Shown: positions 1 to 9,134, counted from the first letter of the stretch. The stretch is DNA of 64,000 bases from Cohnella abietis (GCF_004295585.1 NZ_AP019400.1:4810001-4874000); one strand, 5' to 3'. Program-made: numbers and translations. The notes: generated by a model not told the origin, from the letters alone.

Positions 1-1518
1 ATCTACTACATATACATTACCATTTCTGTCTACGGCAATTCCTATAGGGTTGGTGAATTGTCCAATCCCCTTGCCCATACTCCCCCATTTTGTAACATAA
101 GTACCGTTCGAATCAAACTTCACGACTTGGTTGTTAGACTTATCTGTCACATACACGTCGCCTTTGCTATCTAATGCAATACCTGAAGGTTTTGATAAAG
201 TCCCATTTCCACTCCCCATATTACCCCACACTACCCAAGTGCCTTCGGGGTTACGCTTCTGAATTCGCTTGTTACCCGTATCCGCAACATAAATGTTACT
301 GCTACTATCCACTGCAATTCCTTCAGGACTTGAGAACTGTCCAACAGCGTTGCCCTTACTTCCCCATTGATCGAGAACATTACCGCTTGTGTCAAATTTT
401 AAAATTTGATTTTTAGATTTATCTGCCACATACACGTTACCATCGCTAACTACTGTACTTGACTCTGAATTTATTGTAGCAGCTCCATATTTCCCCCATG
501 AAATCCAAGAACTATCCTTTGAATCAAGCCTCTGAATTCGGTGATTGAAGGTATCTGCCACATACACATTATCTTTGCTATCAACGGCAATTCCCCCAGG
601 GTCTGAGAACTGTCCTAGCTCGCCCCCCTTAATAGGAGCTTCTTTTTCACTCGTTTTCCCCGCAAATACTGTCCAATTACCTAGAGTATCAAGCTTCTGA
701 ATTCGATGGTTTTTCTTTTCAACCACGTACAAGTTGCCTTCGCTATCTAATGCAACTCCTGAGGGAGAATCGAACTTCCCATCTGTGGTACCCTTACTCC
801 CGATCACTGTCCAAGAATTAGAAGAAAGCTTCTGAATACGGTGATTAGAAGTATCCGCGACATACACGCTTTCGTTGATCTCATCTACAATAATTCCTGT
901 TGGAAAATAAAACTCCCCGTTACCATTTCCACTGGCAGGAACACTATTTGTTTCTTTTCCCCATACTGTCCAAGAGCCGTCAGTATCTAGCTTTTGAACT
1001 CGATGGTTGCCACTATCCACTACATATAGGTTACCCTTGCTGTCTAACGTAATTCCTGCTGGTCTGCTGAACTGGCCCTTTCCGGTGCCCGCTGTACCAA
1101 TTTGTGCGAGGTAAGTCCCTCTGGAATCAAACTTCTGAATACGATTATTTAGCATATCTGTTACATATACGTTATCGCTTTTGTCTACTGCGATTCCTTG
1201 AGCATAATTGAATTTCCCCTTACTGCTCCCCAACCCTCCCCACTGGGTGAGATAGGTACCTTTAGAATCAAGCTTTAGGATACGATGATTTGATGTATCC
1301 GCCACATATACATTTCCTTTAGAGTCTATCGCAACTGCTCCAGGGGAATTAAACTCTACAGAAGCAGGTAATCTAAATTCACCACTTGTATAAACTTCAT
1401 GAATACCATCGGATGAAACTGATGCATAGGCTTTTGTTGAGAAGTTAATGGAAATGGTACTCATCAACAAAGCAATAATTAACAAACCATATATCGCTCT
1501 TAAAAAACTTCTATTCAT
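1..1518 (-). CDS. Secreted NHL-repeat beta-propeller protein (3' end outside window)
   Basis: The frame is open from an ATG at 1518 to the left edge (506 codons), so the C-terminus is missing. A GGAGGC ribosome site lies just upstream. The N-terminus (MNRSFLRAIYGLLIIALLM) is a Sec-type signal peptide followed by an AYA cleavage-like motif. The rest is made of about nine repeats of 50-60 residues, each carrying variants of GIAVDSKGNVYVADTxNHRIQK and a W-G-x-x-G-x-x-x-G-x-F linker, which is the NHL pattern of extracellular beta-propellers. One repeat near residues 340-365 has lost the usual GIAVD strand. Such propellers bind ligands or partners at the cell surface; no catalytic residues are visible. 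The next gene upstream on this strand is a regulator with its own terminator, so this gene is probably transcribed alone. The ligand is unknown. Confidence 0.9.
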   Translation of the reverse strand, partial: MNRSFLRAIYGLLIIALLMSTISINFSTKAYASVSSDGIHEVYTSGEFRLPASVEFNSPGAVAIDSKGNVYVADTSNHRILKLDSKGTYLTQWGGLGSSKGKFNYAQGIAVDKSDNVYVTDMLNNRIQKFDSRGTYLAQIGTAGTGKGQFSRPAGITLDSKGNLYVVDSGNHRVQKLDTDGSWTVWGKETNSVPASGNGNGEFYFPTGIIVDEINESVYVADTSNHRIQKLSSNSWTVIGSKGTTDGKFDSPSGVALDSEGNLYVVEKKNHRIQKLDTLGNWTVFAGKTSEKEAPIKGGELGQFSDPGGIAVDSKDNVYVADTFNHRIQRLDSKDSSWISWGKYGAATINSESSTVVSDGNVYVADKSKNQILKFDTSGNVLDQWGSKGNAVGQFSSPEGIAVDSSSNIYVADTGNKRIQKRNPEGTWVVWGNMGSGNGTLSKPSGIALDSKGDVYVTDKSNNQVVKFDSNGTYVTKWGSMGKGIGQFTNPIGIAVDRNGNVYVVD

Positions 1519-1594
1519 TGTGTGTTGCCTCCAAAGATTATCATTCTATTTTCGAGCTTTCGACAATGTTTTTAATACTACGGTATATATCCAA

Positions 1595-1622
1595 ATAAAA
1601 AAATCCCCCAAATGGGGGGGAC
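1595..1622 (-). terminator. Rho-independent terminator of the MalT-like gene
   Basis: On the minus strand a C-run and a G-run separated by ATTT form a short GC stem, followed directly by seven T. It starts 13 bases after the stop codon of the regulator at 1635. Confidence 0.75.
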
Positions 1623-1634
1623 GAGACCTCAAAT

Positions 1635-4190
1635 TTAGAGGATATTCAACTCTTTGCTGCGTTGTATCACTTGTACACGATTGCTCACTTTAAGCTTCCT
1701 ATACACATTTTTAATATGTGACTTTACAGTTTCACCGGTGATATTCATATCACTCGCAATTTCCTTGTTCGATAATCCACTTGCGATTAATAGTAAGACC
1801 GTCGCTTCTTTCTCCGTTAACATTTCTTTAGGAATTAGTCCTTCATTCGGAGCGACATTCAGTTCCAGTAGCAATTTCCTCACATAAGCCAAAGATACCG
1901 ATGGGCTAATGCTTAATGGCTTATCCTGCTGACTTACTAAATACGCTGTTAATATCTCCGCCATTAATGGACCTTCGTCAATAAAGCTACGTATATAACC
2001 CTGTGGTTCTGCCAATTGTAAGGCCAGCTCTATTGGACCAAGTGCAGTCTCTATTTGACCAGCACGCTGTAGCGTCATACTTTGCAAAATCAATACCTTA
2101 ATTTGATCACGGAGACGATCCTCCTTGCTCAACAACAGATATAACCTTTCTAGCAAATACATCGCTTCTTCTGTACGTTCAACCGCCGAAAGCACCCTTG
2201 CTAACGAAAGATATTCTGCCATATGGTAGAGAGAAACCTCATCCGTATGCGACAGACCGCAGCTTTGCAGCCAATCCCGTGCACCTTGAACGTTGCCTTG
2301 CCGCAGCGATAAACAAGCCTGCTCTGCTTCAATATGTAACATAAATGAAGAATGATCAGGGGAGTCAATCTGGAGCTTCAGCTCTGTGAGAAGTTTGGAA
2401 GCCTGATCGGGATTTCCTTTAGCTTGTTGAATTCTTGAAGCACTTATGGCAATGGGCATCAGAATTCTCGCGAAGGGCTGTATATCCTGCCGTCCGAGCA
2501 CCTGCCCCACACACATTTCTGCCTCTTCCAACCGATTCCATTCGTATAGTAGTTTACTATAGGAAGCACACAAGCTTCCGAAAAAAGGATAATCCTGCTT
2601 ACTTGACATAATATTAATCCATTTCATTAGGAACTCATTAGCCCCATGAAGATCGTTAATAAATGCCAGATGGTCATCGAACGAATCATACCCTTGATAT
2701 CTGTTGCGTCCCATCGTTTGAAAGAAGCTGCCTTCGGGCATATATCTATCTACTAACTCGAGATATTCAGATGTTCGCTCCAAATCTTTTTGCAAATACG
2801 TCGTAATCGTTCGGAAAAAGTATAGATTTCCCATAATCTGATTCCACTCTACATCCGTTATTTTCCCTTGCAGAGCTTGGAAGCAGATTTCGGCATGCTC
2901 TACCCTACTAAAAGCTTTTTCCCATTTTCCGACACCCAGCAACAAAGAAATATAAAGCAATTCTAGCATCGGCTTATCCGCGAAAGAATTTTCTGGCAAA
3001 GCAGATACCCATCTAATTAACTTAATCGTTTTCGATTGCATCAGAGTGTTCAAGTTTTTCTCAATCAACCGAACGACATCCGCATCCTGTTTGGCCTCTA
3101 AATAATGCTCCACTGCCTCTTCGTCAAATCCATTATTCTCCATCCAAATTGCCGCTCGAGTATGGGCCTGCCTCCACTTATCCGGATATACTCTGAACAA
3201 TATGGCTTGTAGAAAATCAGAAAGCAAATGATGATATCTATACCACTCCCTATTATGATCTAAAGGGATAACAAACAAATTTAATTGCTCAAGCCTTTCT
3301 AGTTGTTCCTGACAGTTCAACTGTCCTGTTACGGCTTGGCATAAGGAATGATTCATTCGAGTTAGAATAGAAGTTTCCAATAAAAAATCGCGAATGGGCT
3401 CCGGTTGATGATGAAATACTTCTTCCAGCAAGTAATCGGATATATGATGCTGCTGACCATTGAATTGCTGAATGGACTCGCCTATATTCACACTTCGTTT
3501 AAGAGAAATCGCCGCCAGCTTTAAACCACTAATCCAGCCCTCAGTTTGATGGAATAGATCAGCAACTTGCTCTTCGGATAGTAATAAATCGGTCGTTTCA
3601 CGAAAAAAGACAAGTCCTTCATCCAGCTGAAAACGCAAATCCTGCATAATAATCGTATGTAATTCACCTTTTGCCAGAAGTCTCGCAGTCGGGAACATCA
3701 AATCAGTGCGACTTGCAATGTATAGATGAATATGGGAAGGCAAATGATCAAGAAGATAAATTAATGAATCGTGGATTTCGGGGAGCTCAATGACGTGGTA
3801 ATCATCGAGTATGATAACTAACTCACTATTTAATCGATTAAGCTCATTCAAGAAGGCTGCAATAATAGACCTCAAAGGAAGTGAAGAGCCCTTCTCAAGC
3901 TCGAATCTTATCGTGGCACCAAAGCCCGGAATTCTCTCTTGAATCGCAGCGATTACATATCTCCAAAACTGGACCCAATCATTGTCCTGCTTATCTAGTG
4001 ATACCCATGCCATCTGCGTATGGCTTTGCTTCACCCATTCACTTAATGCTGTTGTTTTCCCGTAACCAGCCTGTGCGGAAACAAGCGTAAGCTTAGTTTT
4101 CATCCCTTCATTAAGCTTACGCATCAGCCTCGGTCGGGCTACCAAAGGGTTGCTCACATAAGGGATAAGTAGCTTCGTACTTACTATCAA
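1635..4190 (-). CDS. MalT-type LuxR-family ATP-dependent transcriptional activator
   Basis: This 851-aa protein has the size and order of MalT/large LuxR (LAL) regulators. The N-terminal STAND-type NTPase carries a Walker A (SAQAGYGKTTALSEW, about residues 38-52) and a Walker B (LVIILDDYHVIE, about 124-135). The middle is a long alpha-helical repeat region of TPR-like character. The C-terminus (about 785-850) is a LuxR helix-turn-helix with LTEKEATVLLLIASGLSNKE and the TVKSHIKNVYRKL recognition helix. Proteins of this family bind an inducer and ATP, oligomerise and activate nearby promoters. The inducer cannot be read from sequence. The neighbours, a secreted propeller downstream and an anchored protein upstream, are possible targets. 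It starts at ATG 4190, 210 bases from the preceding gene, and ends in a clear terminator. Confidence 0.9.
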   Translation of the reverse strand: MIVSTKLLIPYVSNPLVARPRLMRKLNEGMKTKLTLVSAQAGYGKTTALSEWVKQSHTQMAWVSLDKQDNDWVQFWRYVIAAIQERIPGFGATIRFELEKGSSLPLRSIIAAFLNELNRLNSELVIILDDYHVIELPEIHDSLIYLLDHLPSHIHLYIASRTDLMFPTARLLAKGELHTIIMQDLRFQLDEGLVFFRETTDLLLSEEQVADLFHQTEGWISGLKLAAISLKRSVNIGESIQQFNGQQHHISDYLLEEVFHHQPEPIRDFLLETSILTRMNHSLCQAVTGQLNCQEQLERLEQLNLFVIPLDHNREWYRYHHLLSDFLQAILFRVYPDKWRQAHTRAAIWMENNGFDEEAVEHYLEAKQDADVVRLIEKNLNTLMQSKTIKLIRWVSALPENSFADKPMLELLYISLLLGVGKWEKAFSRVEHAEICFQALQGKITDVEWNQIMGNLYFFRTITTYLQKDLERTSEYLELVDRYMPEGSFFQTMGRNRYQGYDSFDDHLAFINDLHGANEFLMKWINIMSSKQDYPFFGSLCASYSKLLYEWNRLEEAEMCVGQVLGRQDIQPFARILMPIAISASRIQQAKGNPDQASKLLTELKLQIDSPDHSSFMLHIEAEQACLSLRQGNVQGARDWLQSCGLSHTDEVSLYHMAEYLSLARVLSAVERTEEAMYLLERLYLLLSKEDRLRDQIKVLILQSMTLQRAGQIETALGPIELALQLAEPQGYIRSFIDEGPLMAEILTAYLVSQQDKPLSISPSVSLAYVRKLLLELNVAPNEGLIPKEMLTEKEATVLLLIASGLSNKEIASDMNITGETVKSHIKNVYRKLKVSNRVQVIQRSKELNIL

Positions 4191-4400
4191 TGTAATCCCT
4201 CCGTATATACATTAGCCATCGGCGGAATATATAATTTTTAGTGTTTTGTTCTCAAATTATATCAGATTAGACAGTATTAAAAAACCGAAGGACACTAGTT
4301 TTCTACTATGATATTGCATAAATGGCTTCCTATCAGCTCATATGTTCACACAACTCGAAACCGTTTCCATAATTGTATTATTTTACTGAAATAAGCTTTA

Positions 4401-5600
4401 CTACTTAATTTCATTCTTCTCGATATTAAGTAGTTTACGTAACGTGACGTCATATAGATATTTTCCACTGTAATACAGGTCATTAGCACCCGTCCACTCA
4501 AAAGATACACTTAATTGATTGCTATCCAACCATTCCACCGCTTTAAAATACGGATCAGAACGCATTCCATTTTCAGTCGTCTCCCCGTTCCAATTTTCAC
4601 GTAATTCTTGTAAGCTCGGCAGAGTAATTTCGGATTGATCTTGAGTATCCACCACCAGTGTTCCGCCCCAAGCTCGTGCCATATATGAAACGGTCACATA
4701 TCGGCTGTCTGGGGACCACAAGAAGGACTGAAGATAGTAGCCTGGCGTCATCGACCATAGTACTTTTTGCGAAGCTACATCCAGAAGCCGTATACCTTCC
4801 GCTGGATTATTCCCCCCAGAAGAAACATTGCTGTTTTCTCCGAAAGCTTCAATAAGGAATTTGCCATCTGGTGATATTTCATTAGCATGGTTCACGATCT
4901 GCTCATTTAGTTGATCCGGATCAGGAGATGTTTCTGCTACCTCTATGGCTGGCTCGGGATGGCTACCTGCCGACTCACTCCCTACAGCTACTGGTTTCCA
5001 ATTCTCAAGTAGTTTACCAAGCTGTTCAACATTTTTACTGAGCATAGTTATATCCAATTGTTTAGCGATATCGGATCGAAGATACTGAAGTTGAATATCA
5101 TATGCAGACTGATCCAGTTGACCTGTCGAAGACGTATTTCGAAAAGCAAATGAAATCTCATCCACATTATCGATCATCGCGAATAGTACAAGTGCGTTTT
5201 TATAGTTAATATTTGCTAGCTCTAAATTCTGCTGATGATCTGGTCGAGACAGGCTATTACTAGCTTCGGTTGCTGTAGGCTCATAGAACACTGTTAGGCC
5301 ATAAGGCTTCTGTTCGGTTTGTAGATGGATATATTGCTGTTTATAATAGCTATCTGGCTCAGGTAATTGCATAACAAGGTGTGACACTTTAGAAGCATTG
5401 CCTACATAAGAGGTTCTGTTCATTGCCATTTTATCTAGATTATAACCGGCGTATGTTTTAGTATATGTGTTCTCAGTAGCTGTCTTATCGCCAAATATAG
5501 TAAATCCGCCGTTTGCAAGCAACACTCCACAACCAACAACAAGAACAAGCACAACGGAAGCCACTATAATCATTCTATTTTTTTTGTGTGATTTCTTCAT
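4401..5600 (-). CDS. Membrane-anchored DUF4825-like protein with beta-propeller-like C-terminus
   Basis: This 399-aa protein begins with a lysine-rich stretch and one hydrophobic segment (about residues 9-30, containing VGCGVLLA), so it is either a signal-anchored protein or, less likely, a lipoprotein. Residues about 50-105 (NRTSYVGNASKVSHLVMQLP) resemble the DUF4825 domain found in secreted or anchored Firmicutes proteins. Residues about 245-390 contain ISPDGKFLIEAFG and FLWSPDSRYVTVSY, typical of TolB/WD40-like blades. No catalytic motif is visible. The gene stands alone between the tRNA pair and the MalT-like regulator, in the same orientation as the regulator, and I see no good terminator between them. 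The function is unknown; an extracytoplasmic sensing or binding role is an inference. Confidence 0.75.
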   Translation of the reverse strand: MKKSHKKNRMIIVASVVLVLVVGCGVLLANGGFTIFGDKTATENTYTKTYAGYNLDKMAMNRTSYVGNASKVSHLVMQLPEPDSYYKQQYIHLQTEQKPYGLTVFYEPTATEASNSLSRPDHQQNLELANINYKNALVLFAMIDNVDEISFAFRNTSSTGQLDQSAYDIQLQYLRSDIAKQLDITMLSKNVEQLGKLLENWKPVAVGSESAGSHPEPAIEVAETSPDPDQLNEQIVNHANEISPDGKFLIEAFGENSNVSSGGNNPAEGIRLLDVASQKVLWSMTPGYYLQSFLWSPDSRYVTVSYMARAWGGTLVVDTQDQSEITLPSLQELRENWNGETTENGMRSDPYFKAVEWLDSNQLSVSFEWTGANDLYYSGKYLYDVTLRKLLNIEKNEIK

Positions 5601-5859
5601 AGCTATTAGTTACTCCTCACTTGTCGCTCCAGACAACTAATACAAACTAATTCTAGTTTACATATTTTCCACTCCATGTGTCTATAAAACCAAGTAATAT
5701 ATGTTAAATTAATGAAATTAAGCGGGTTTTAGGAATAGCCGCTCCATCCTCTATTAGCTAATTTTAGCGCTGGTGGTTTGAGTTTATTTTCGAGCAACAG
5801 AGGTATATTCGTCGCTGGTGTAGTGGATGTACAAATATTTCGAGAAACGAGGATGAAAC

Positions 5860-5887
5860 AAACAAAAAAGCGGCATCGCTGCCGCTT
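5860..5887 (-). terminator. Terminator of the tRNA-Ala/tRNA-Lys transcript
   Basis: Minus-strand stem AAGCGGCA / TGCCGCTT with a 4-base loop is followed by T6. It lies 14 bases beyond the tRNA-Lys 3' end. The 5601-5859 stretch between this site and the DUF4825-like gene shows no gene or clear element. Confidence 0.85.
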
Positions 5888-5900
5888 GGGAATTTAAGAC

Positions 5901-5976
5901 TGGTGGGTTCTGAGGGACTCGAACCCTCGACCAGATGATTAAGAGTCAACTGCTCTACCAACTGAGCTAAGAACCC
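5901..5976 (-). tRNA. tRNA-Lys (anticodon CTT)
   Basis: On the minus strand the sequence starts GGGTTCTTAGCTC, has a D-stem GCTC/GAGC, anticodon loop CTCTTAA (anticodon CTT), a T-arm GAGGG-TTCGAGT-CCCTC, an acceptor match GGGTTCT/AGAACCC and an encoded 3' ACCA. One T-T mismatch is present in the anticodon stem. It decodes AAG. It lies 10 bases downstream of tRNA-Ala and very likely shares its transcript. Confidence 0.95.
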
Positions 5977-5986
5977 AAATTATAAT

Positions 5987-6062
5987 TGGTGGACCCTAGC
6001 GGGATCGAACCGCTGACCTCTTCGCTGCCAGCGAAGCGCTCTCCCAGCTGAGCTAAGGGCCC
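5987..6062 (-). tRNA. tRNA-Ala (anticodon GGC)
   Basis: The minus-strand sequence starts GGGCCCTTAGCTC. Anticodon stem CTTCG/CGAAG encloses loop CTGGCAG (anticodon GGC). T-loop TTCGATC, acceptor GGGCCCT/AGGGTCC and an encoded 3' ACCA are all present. It reads GCC (and GCU by wobble). Confidence 0.95.
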
Positions 6063-6199
6063 GGGACCATAATATACCTGATGCTTTCATGTAGACTTCC
6101 ATGTAAGACAACAGAAATTATTCTATCATGGAAGGGACAAAGATGTCAATGGGTGAATACACATTATTTTTACATACTTATATTTGCAGGACAAACGTA

Positions 6200-6373
6200 T
6201 AAACTTTCCGAACTTTTTTCCCATTCAACATTTCACACTCTGCACGTCAACCAACCATTCCATACTCTGTTTCCGTCCAGCAATCCAAACTCTCCAGGCT
6301 CAACCAGCACTCCGGACTCTACTTTCAAGCAGCATGTCCGGATTCTACTTTCACCTAGCATTTCCAAGCTCAT
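6200..6373. repeat. Degenerate 26-bp tandem repeat downstream of nrdR
   Basis: Units begin near 6200, 6226, 6252, 6278, 6305, 6330 and 6356, so the period is 25-27 bases. The shared core is (C)AGCA-n-TCC-n-A-n-TCT-n-CTTTC. The two best-kept units (6305 and 6330) share TCCGGA-TCTACTTTCA with one to two differences. The array fills most of the 313-base gap between tRNA-Ala and the nrdR stop codon and ends three bases before that stop. No gene is evident in the gap. Confidence 0.7.
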
Positions 6374-6375
6374 CA

Positions 6376-6837
6376 TCAAATCCCGTGCTTATTCATAAGC
6401 CCATTTAATTCCTTAAGGAACATGTTGATGTCTTTGAAATGCCGATATACCGAAGCAAAGCGGACATAGGCCACCTCATCAACTGTATAAATATGCTCCA
6501 TCAATAGCTCGCCAATGATACGGCTCTCTACCTCTGCCTGAGCGGTATTGCGGACTTCCCGCTCCACATCCGAGACAATGACCTCCAGCTGGCCTACCGA
6601 TACTGGACGCTTCTCACATGCACGTAACAATCCGCGCAATACCTTGTCCCGACTAAACTCCTCACGGCTACCATCCTTCTTAATGACAATAAGCGGAGTT
6701 TCCTCAACAGTCTCAAACGTAGTAAATCTGCGGCTGCACTTCTCACATTCCCGGCGACGGCGGATCGACTTGTTGTCATTAGCCGGGCGTGAATCTAAAA
6801 CCTTCGTTCCACTGTAATCACAATATGGACATTTCAT
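6376..6837 (-). CDS. nrdR: NrdR, repressor of ribonucleotide reductase genes
   Basis: The 153-aa product has the standard family length. A four-cysteine zinc ribbon (MKCPYCDY at 1-8 and CEKCSRRF near 31-38) is followed by an ATP-cone domain starting at about residue 46 (PLIVIKKDGSREEFSRDKVL) and ending near 136. NrdR senses ATP/dATP and represses ribonucleotide reductase genes by binding NrdR boxes. The ATG at 6837 lies about 12 bases after GGAGGCGAC. The gene lies next to coaE, mutM and polA in the arrangement usual for Paenibacillus-like Firmicutes. Nothing unusual is seen in the coding region; the tandem repeat directly downstream is odd. Confidence 0.97.
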   Translation of the reverse strand: MKCPYCDYSGTKVLDSRPANDNKSIRRRRECEKCSRRFTTFETVEETPLIVIKKDGSREEFSRDKVLRGLLRACEKRPVSVGQLEVIVSDVEREVRNTAQAEVESRIIGELLMEHIYTVDEVAYVRFASVYRHFKDINMFLKELNGLMNKHGI

Positions 6838-6949
6838 GGCGTCGATGTCGCCTCCTACACAGCTTTATTTTAATTTCCAAACCTTCCCTTACATGAACAG
6901 AAAAATAAAGCACATAATACAGTTACCAACCGCAAGGAGGTGAACAATA

Positions 6950-7168
6950 ATGGCATCCGGACAAAACAACAACAGCAATACATTGCTCGTTCCCCAAGCA
7001 AACGCAGGTTTGAACCAACTGAAATACGAAGTAGCACAAGAGCTTGGTATCGCCATCCCACAAGATGGATATCAGGGGAACATGACTACTAAAGAAAACG
7101 GTTCTATCGGTGGATACATCACCCGCCATTTGGTACAAATTGCTGAGCAACAACTTGCTGGCAAATAA
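6950..7168 (+). CDS. Alpha/beta-type small acid-soluble spore protein
   Basis: The 72-aa protein matches the SASP alpha/beta family along its length. It has NTLLVPQANAGLNQLKYEVA, the GPR protease cleavage context E-L-G-I, and the C-terminal block GSIGGYITRHLVQIAEQQL. These proteins coat spore DNA, protect it from UV and heat and are degraded by GPR at germination. A strong AAGGAGGTGA lies 8 bases before the ATG. The gene is alone on the plus strand, divergent from nrdR and with its own terminator, as expected for a forespore-specific (SigG) gene, although I do not claim a defined SigG promoter. Confidence 0.96.
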   Translation: MASGQNNNSNTLLVPQANAGLNQLKYEVAQELGIAIPQDGYQGNMTTKENGSIGGYITRHLVQIAEQQLAGK

Positions 7169-7202
7169 ACCAAGAACCATCTGAAGGCACTAAATACCGG
7201 GG

Positions 7203-7235
7203 AGCTTTGAAGCTTATGCTTCAAGGCTTCCTCTT
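7203..7235 (+). terminator. Terminator after the SASP gene
   Basis: Stem AGCTTTGAAGC / GCTTCAAGGCT with loop TTAT, one G-T pair, followed by a pyrimidine/T-rich tail. It may also serve the convergent transglycosylase gene. Confidence 0.7.
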
Positions 7236-7266
7236 CCTTATATTCGGACACATTGTCAGCTACTCT

Positions 7267-7836
7267 TTACAGCGTTCCATAAACCTTCTGATACTTCTTA
7301 TAATAATACATCACACGTTGAACGTAATGTCTAGTCTCTCCGTATGGAATATCCTTTAAAGTTTGTTCTTCACCGTTCCAGACCCCTTTTTCCAGCCATT
7401 GCCGCACTTTACCAGGACCTGCATTGTATGCTGCGAGAGAAACAATCAATTTACCGTCAAATTGGCGTTTGAGATCCTTTACATACCAAGACCCCAAACT
7501 AATACCGGTATTTGCCTCCTTACCGGCATTGCTAGCCATCATATTACCGAAATCATCCTGCTTCAATATCCATTCCGCTGTGGCTGGCATAATTTGCATA
7601 ATGCCGATAGCCCCTTTGCGCGAAACAGCATCTAGCTTAAAATTTGATTCCACCCTTATAATAGCAGCAATTAACAAAGGATCTAATTCATATTTCGTTG
7701 CACTTTGCTTGATCTCCTCCTTATACGAAATCGGATAAATCCAGCGTCCCAGCCAGTCCGATTCCACAAAGAGCATACCAAGAATAATGAGAATTAGAGG
7801 CAAAACCACTCTTTTCCGCTTAAATCTTTTCGTCAT
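7267..7836 (-). CDS. Soluble lytic murein transglycosylase (SLT domain)
   Basis: The catalytic block RVESNFKLDAVS (catalytic Glu in ESNF) is followed by GAIGIMQIMPATAEW, the AAYNAGPGKVRQW motif and a terminal YVQRVMYYYKKY. This is the complete SLT fold of goose-type lytic transglycosylases that cleave peptidoglycan glycan strands with 1,6-anhydro product. The N-terminus has a basic stretch (MTKRFKRKR) and one hydrophobic helix, so the enzyme is anchored facing outward. I choose the ATG at 7836 because it overlaps the coaE stop (ATGA), implying translational coupling; an upstream in-frame start would overlap coaE further. About 189 aa. Confidence 0.9.
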   Translation of the reverse strand: MTKRFKRKRVVLPLILIILGMLFVESDWLGRWIYPISYKEEIKQSATKYELDPLLIAAIIRVESNFKLDAVSRKGAIGIMQIMPATAEWILKQDDFGNMMASNAGKEANTGISLGSWYVKDLKRQFDGKLIVSLAAYNAGPGKVRQWLEKGVWNGEEQTLKDIPYGETRHYVQRVMYYYKKYQKVYGTL

Positions 7837-8429
7837 CCAAGCCCCTTTTCTCGCCAATAGCGCTCGATTTGCTGCTCAGTGCTTACGAGACTGCCACTAT
7901 TGTCGATGAGAATATCAGCCCGAAGTCTTTTTTCCTCTATATCCATCTGTGCGTCTAATCGCCTTTGTGCTTCATCTGTCGTTAGCTTGTCCCGCTCAAT
8001 TAGGCGCTGAAGCTGTTCCGTTCTAGGAACGTATACAACCATAATCTGCTCAAAATAAGACTCCAACCCCGACTCATACAATAGAGGGACATCCACGACA
8101 ACCAGCTTGCTAGAAGATTTTTCTGCATGATATGCCATTCTGTCTCTCATCACAGCTCGAATTGCCGGGTGGGTTATCGCTTCAAGCGCTTTACGCTCAG
8201 CCGTATTCGTGAATACGATTGTACCTAGCTTCTTGCGATCAAGTGACCCATTCTCTTGTAGAACGGCTTGTCCGAACCGTGCCGCAATAGCAAGCAAAGC
8301 AGGCTGCCCGGGCTCAACGACCTCCCGGGCTATCGCATCCAGATCTATTAATATGGCGCCTTGCTTGATCAATAACTTGGCAACCGTGCTTTTTCCTGTA
8401 GCTATACCGCCCGTTAAACCTATATTCAT
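7833..8429 (-). CDS. coaE: Dephospho-CoA kinase
   Basis: The product phosphorylates the 3'-hydroxyl of dephospho-CoA, the last step of coenzyme A synthesis. The P-loop GLTGGIATGKSTVAKLL is at residues 4-20. DLDAIAREVVEPGQPAL and the VVDVPLLYESGLE block are conserved family features. The length of 198 aa is normal. The gene follows ytaF with a 12-base gap and its stop overlaps the start of the transglycosylase gene, so these form one operon with mutM and polA upstream. Confidence 0.97.
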   Translation of the reverse strand: MNIGLTGGIATGKSTVAKLLIKQGAILIDLDAIAREVVEPGQPALLAIAARFGQAVLQENGSLDRKKLGTIVFTNTAERKALEAITHPAIRAVMRDRMAYHAEKSSSKLVVVDVPLLYESGLESYFEQIMVVYVPRTEQLQRLIERDKLTTDEAQRRLDAQMDIEEKRLRADILIDNSGSLVSTEQQIERYWREKGLG

Positions 8430-8441
8430 TAGATCTCTTCC

Positions 8442-9134
8442 TTATACTAACAATTTGAATATTCCCATAACGATTAGAATAATACCCGGTAGCATTGATA
8501 GCTGTCTTACCCAACGCCAGCCTGATACCCAGAAGCCTACTCGTGTACCTGACCAGAGAAATAAACCACTAGCTGCTGCAATCAGTATGGCCGTAAGTAA
8601 TGGTGGAAATCCTACCAATGCAGCCCCTATTCCCGCTCCGAAAGCATCAAGAGACAAAGCTGTCCCAAGAAAAAAAGCTTCCCCCGCACTTATCGTACCG
8701 GATAAATCCATATCTGCTGCCGAAGGTGTTCGTAATATTTGAATAATGAATCCAAACACTTTAAGCTCCATCTTCAGAACAGGAGCCGGTTCATTCCCAA
8801 TGACTATGACTTCTTCACTAGCTACATCTTGAGCAGTTGACTGCTTAGCCTCGTCTCGTCCTCCATTGCGGATAAACTGTATGAGAGCTACTGTGCCAAT
8901 TCCGATTAGAATTACCGCTCCAACTGCAGAAGCCCCATCAGGAGACATCCAGCCCGTTAACGCAACACCAACCATCATCGACAACAAAATAATTAAACCC
9001 GAGCAGGCCGATATAATAAGAATGGACGACACTGGAATTTTAATTTTTCTAACTCCATACGTAATACCGACACCAAAGCCGTCTAAACTAACTGCAAATG
9101 AAAGTAATACGAGCGAAGCGACAGGTGCCATCAT
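8442..9134 (-). CDS. ytaF: Sporulation membrane protein YtaF (MntP-like fold)
   Basis: The 230-aa protein has two halves, each with three hydrophobic helices and the signature LSFAVSLDGFGVGITYG (N half) and GTALSLDAFGAGIGAALVG (C half). This duplicated DUF204/MntP-type pattern with an Asp in each half is typical of YtaF. A hydrophilic loop (about residues 80-130) separates them. YtaF is found next to mutM and coaE in Bacillus and relatives and affects sporulation; its transport substrate is not established. I choose ATG 9134, preceded by AGGGGGAAA at 9-base spacing, over an upstream TTG at 9167. Confidence 0.9.
   Translation of the reverse strand: MMAPVASLVLLSFAVSLDGFGVGITYGVRKIKIPVSSILIISACSGLIILLSMMVGVALTGWMSPDGASAVGAVILIGIGTVALIQFIRNGGRDEAKQSTAQDVASEEVIVIGNEPAPVLKMELKVFGFIIQILRTPSAADMDLSGTISAGEAFFLGTALSLDAFGAGIGAALVGFPPLLTAILIAAASGLFLWSGTRVGFWVSGWRWVRQLSMLPGIILIVMGIFKLLV

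Noticed and set aside
5764..5961. A 65-codon open frame over the tRNA-Lys gene.
   Set aside because: It is the tRNA and its terminator read as protein; no ribosome site or family match.
6081..6408. Two overlapping plus-strand frames of 105 and 74 codons before nrdR.
   Set aside because: They arise from the stop-poor 26-bp repeat array, run into nrdR on the other strand and have no ribosome site.
8209..8742. A 177-codon plus-strand frame across coaE and ytaF.
   Set aside because: Antisense to two conserved genes and spans their boundary; composition is that of a shadow frame.
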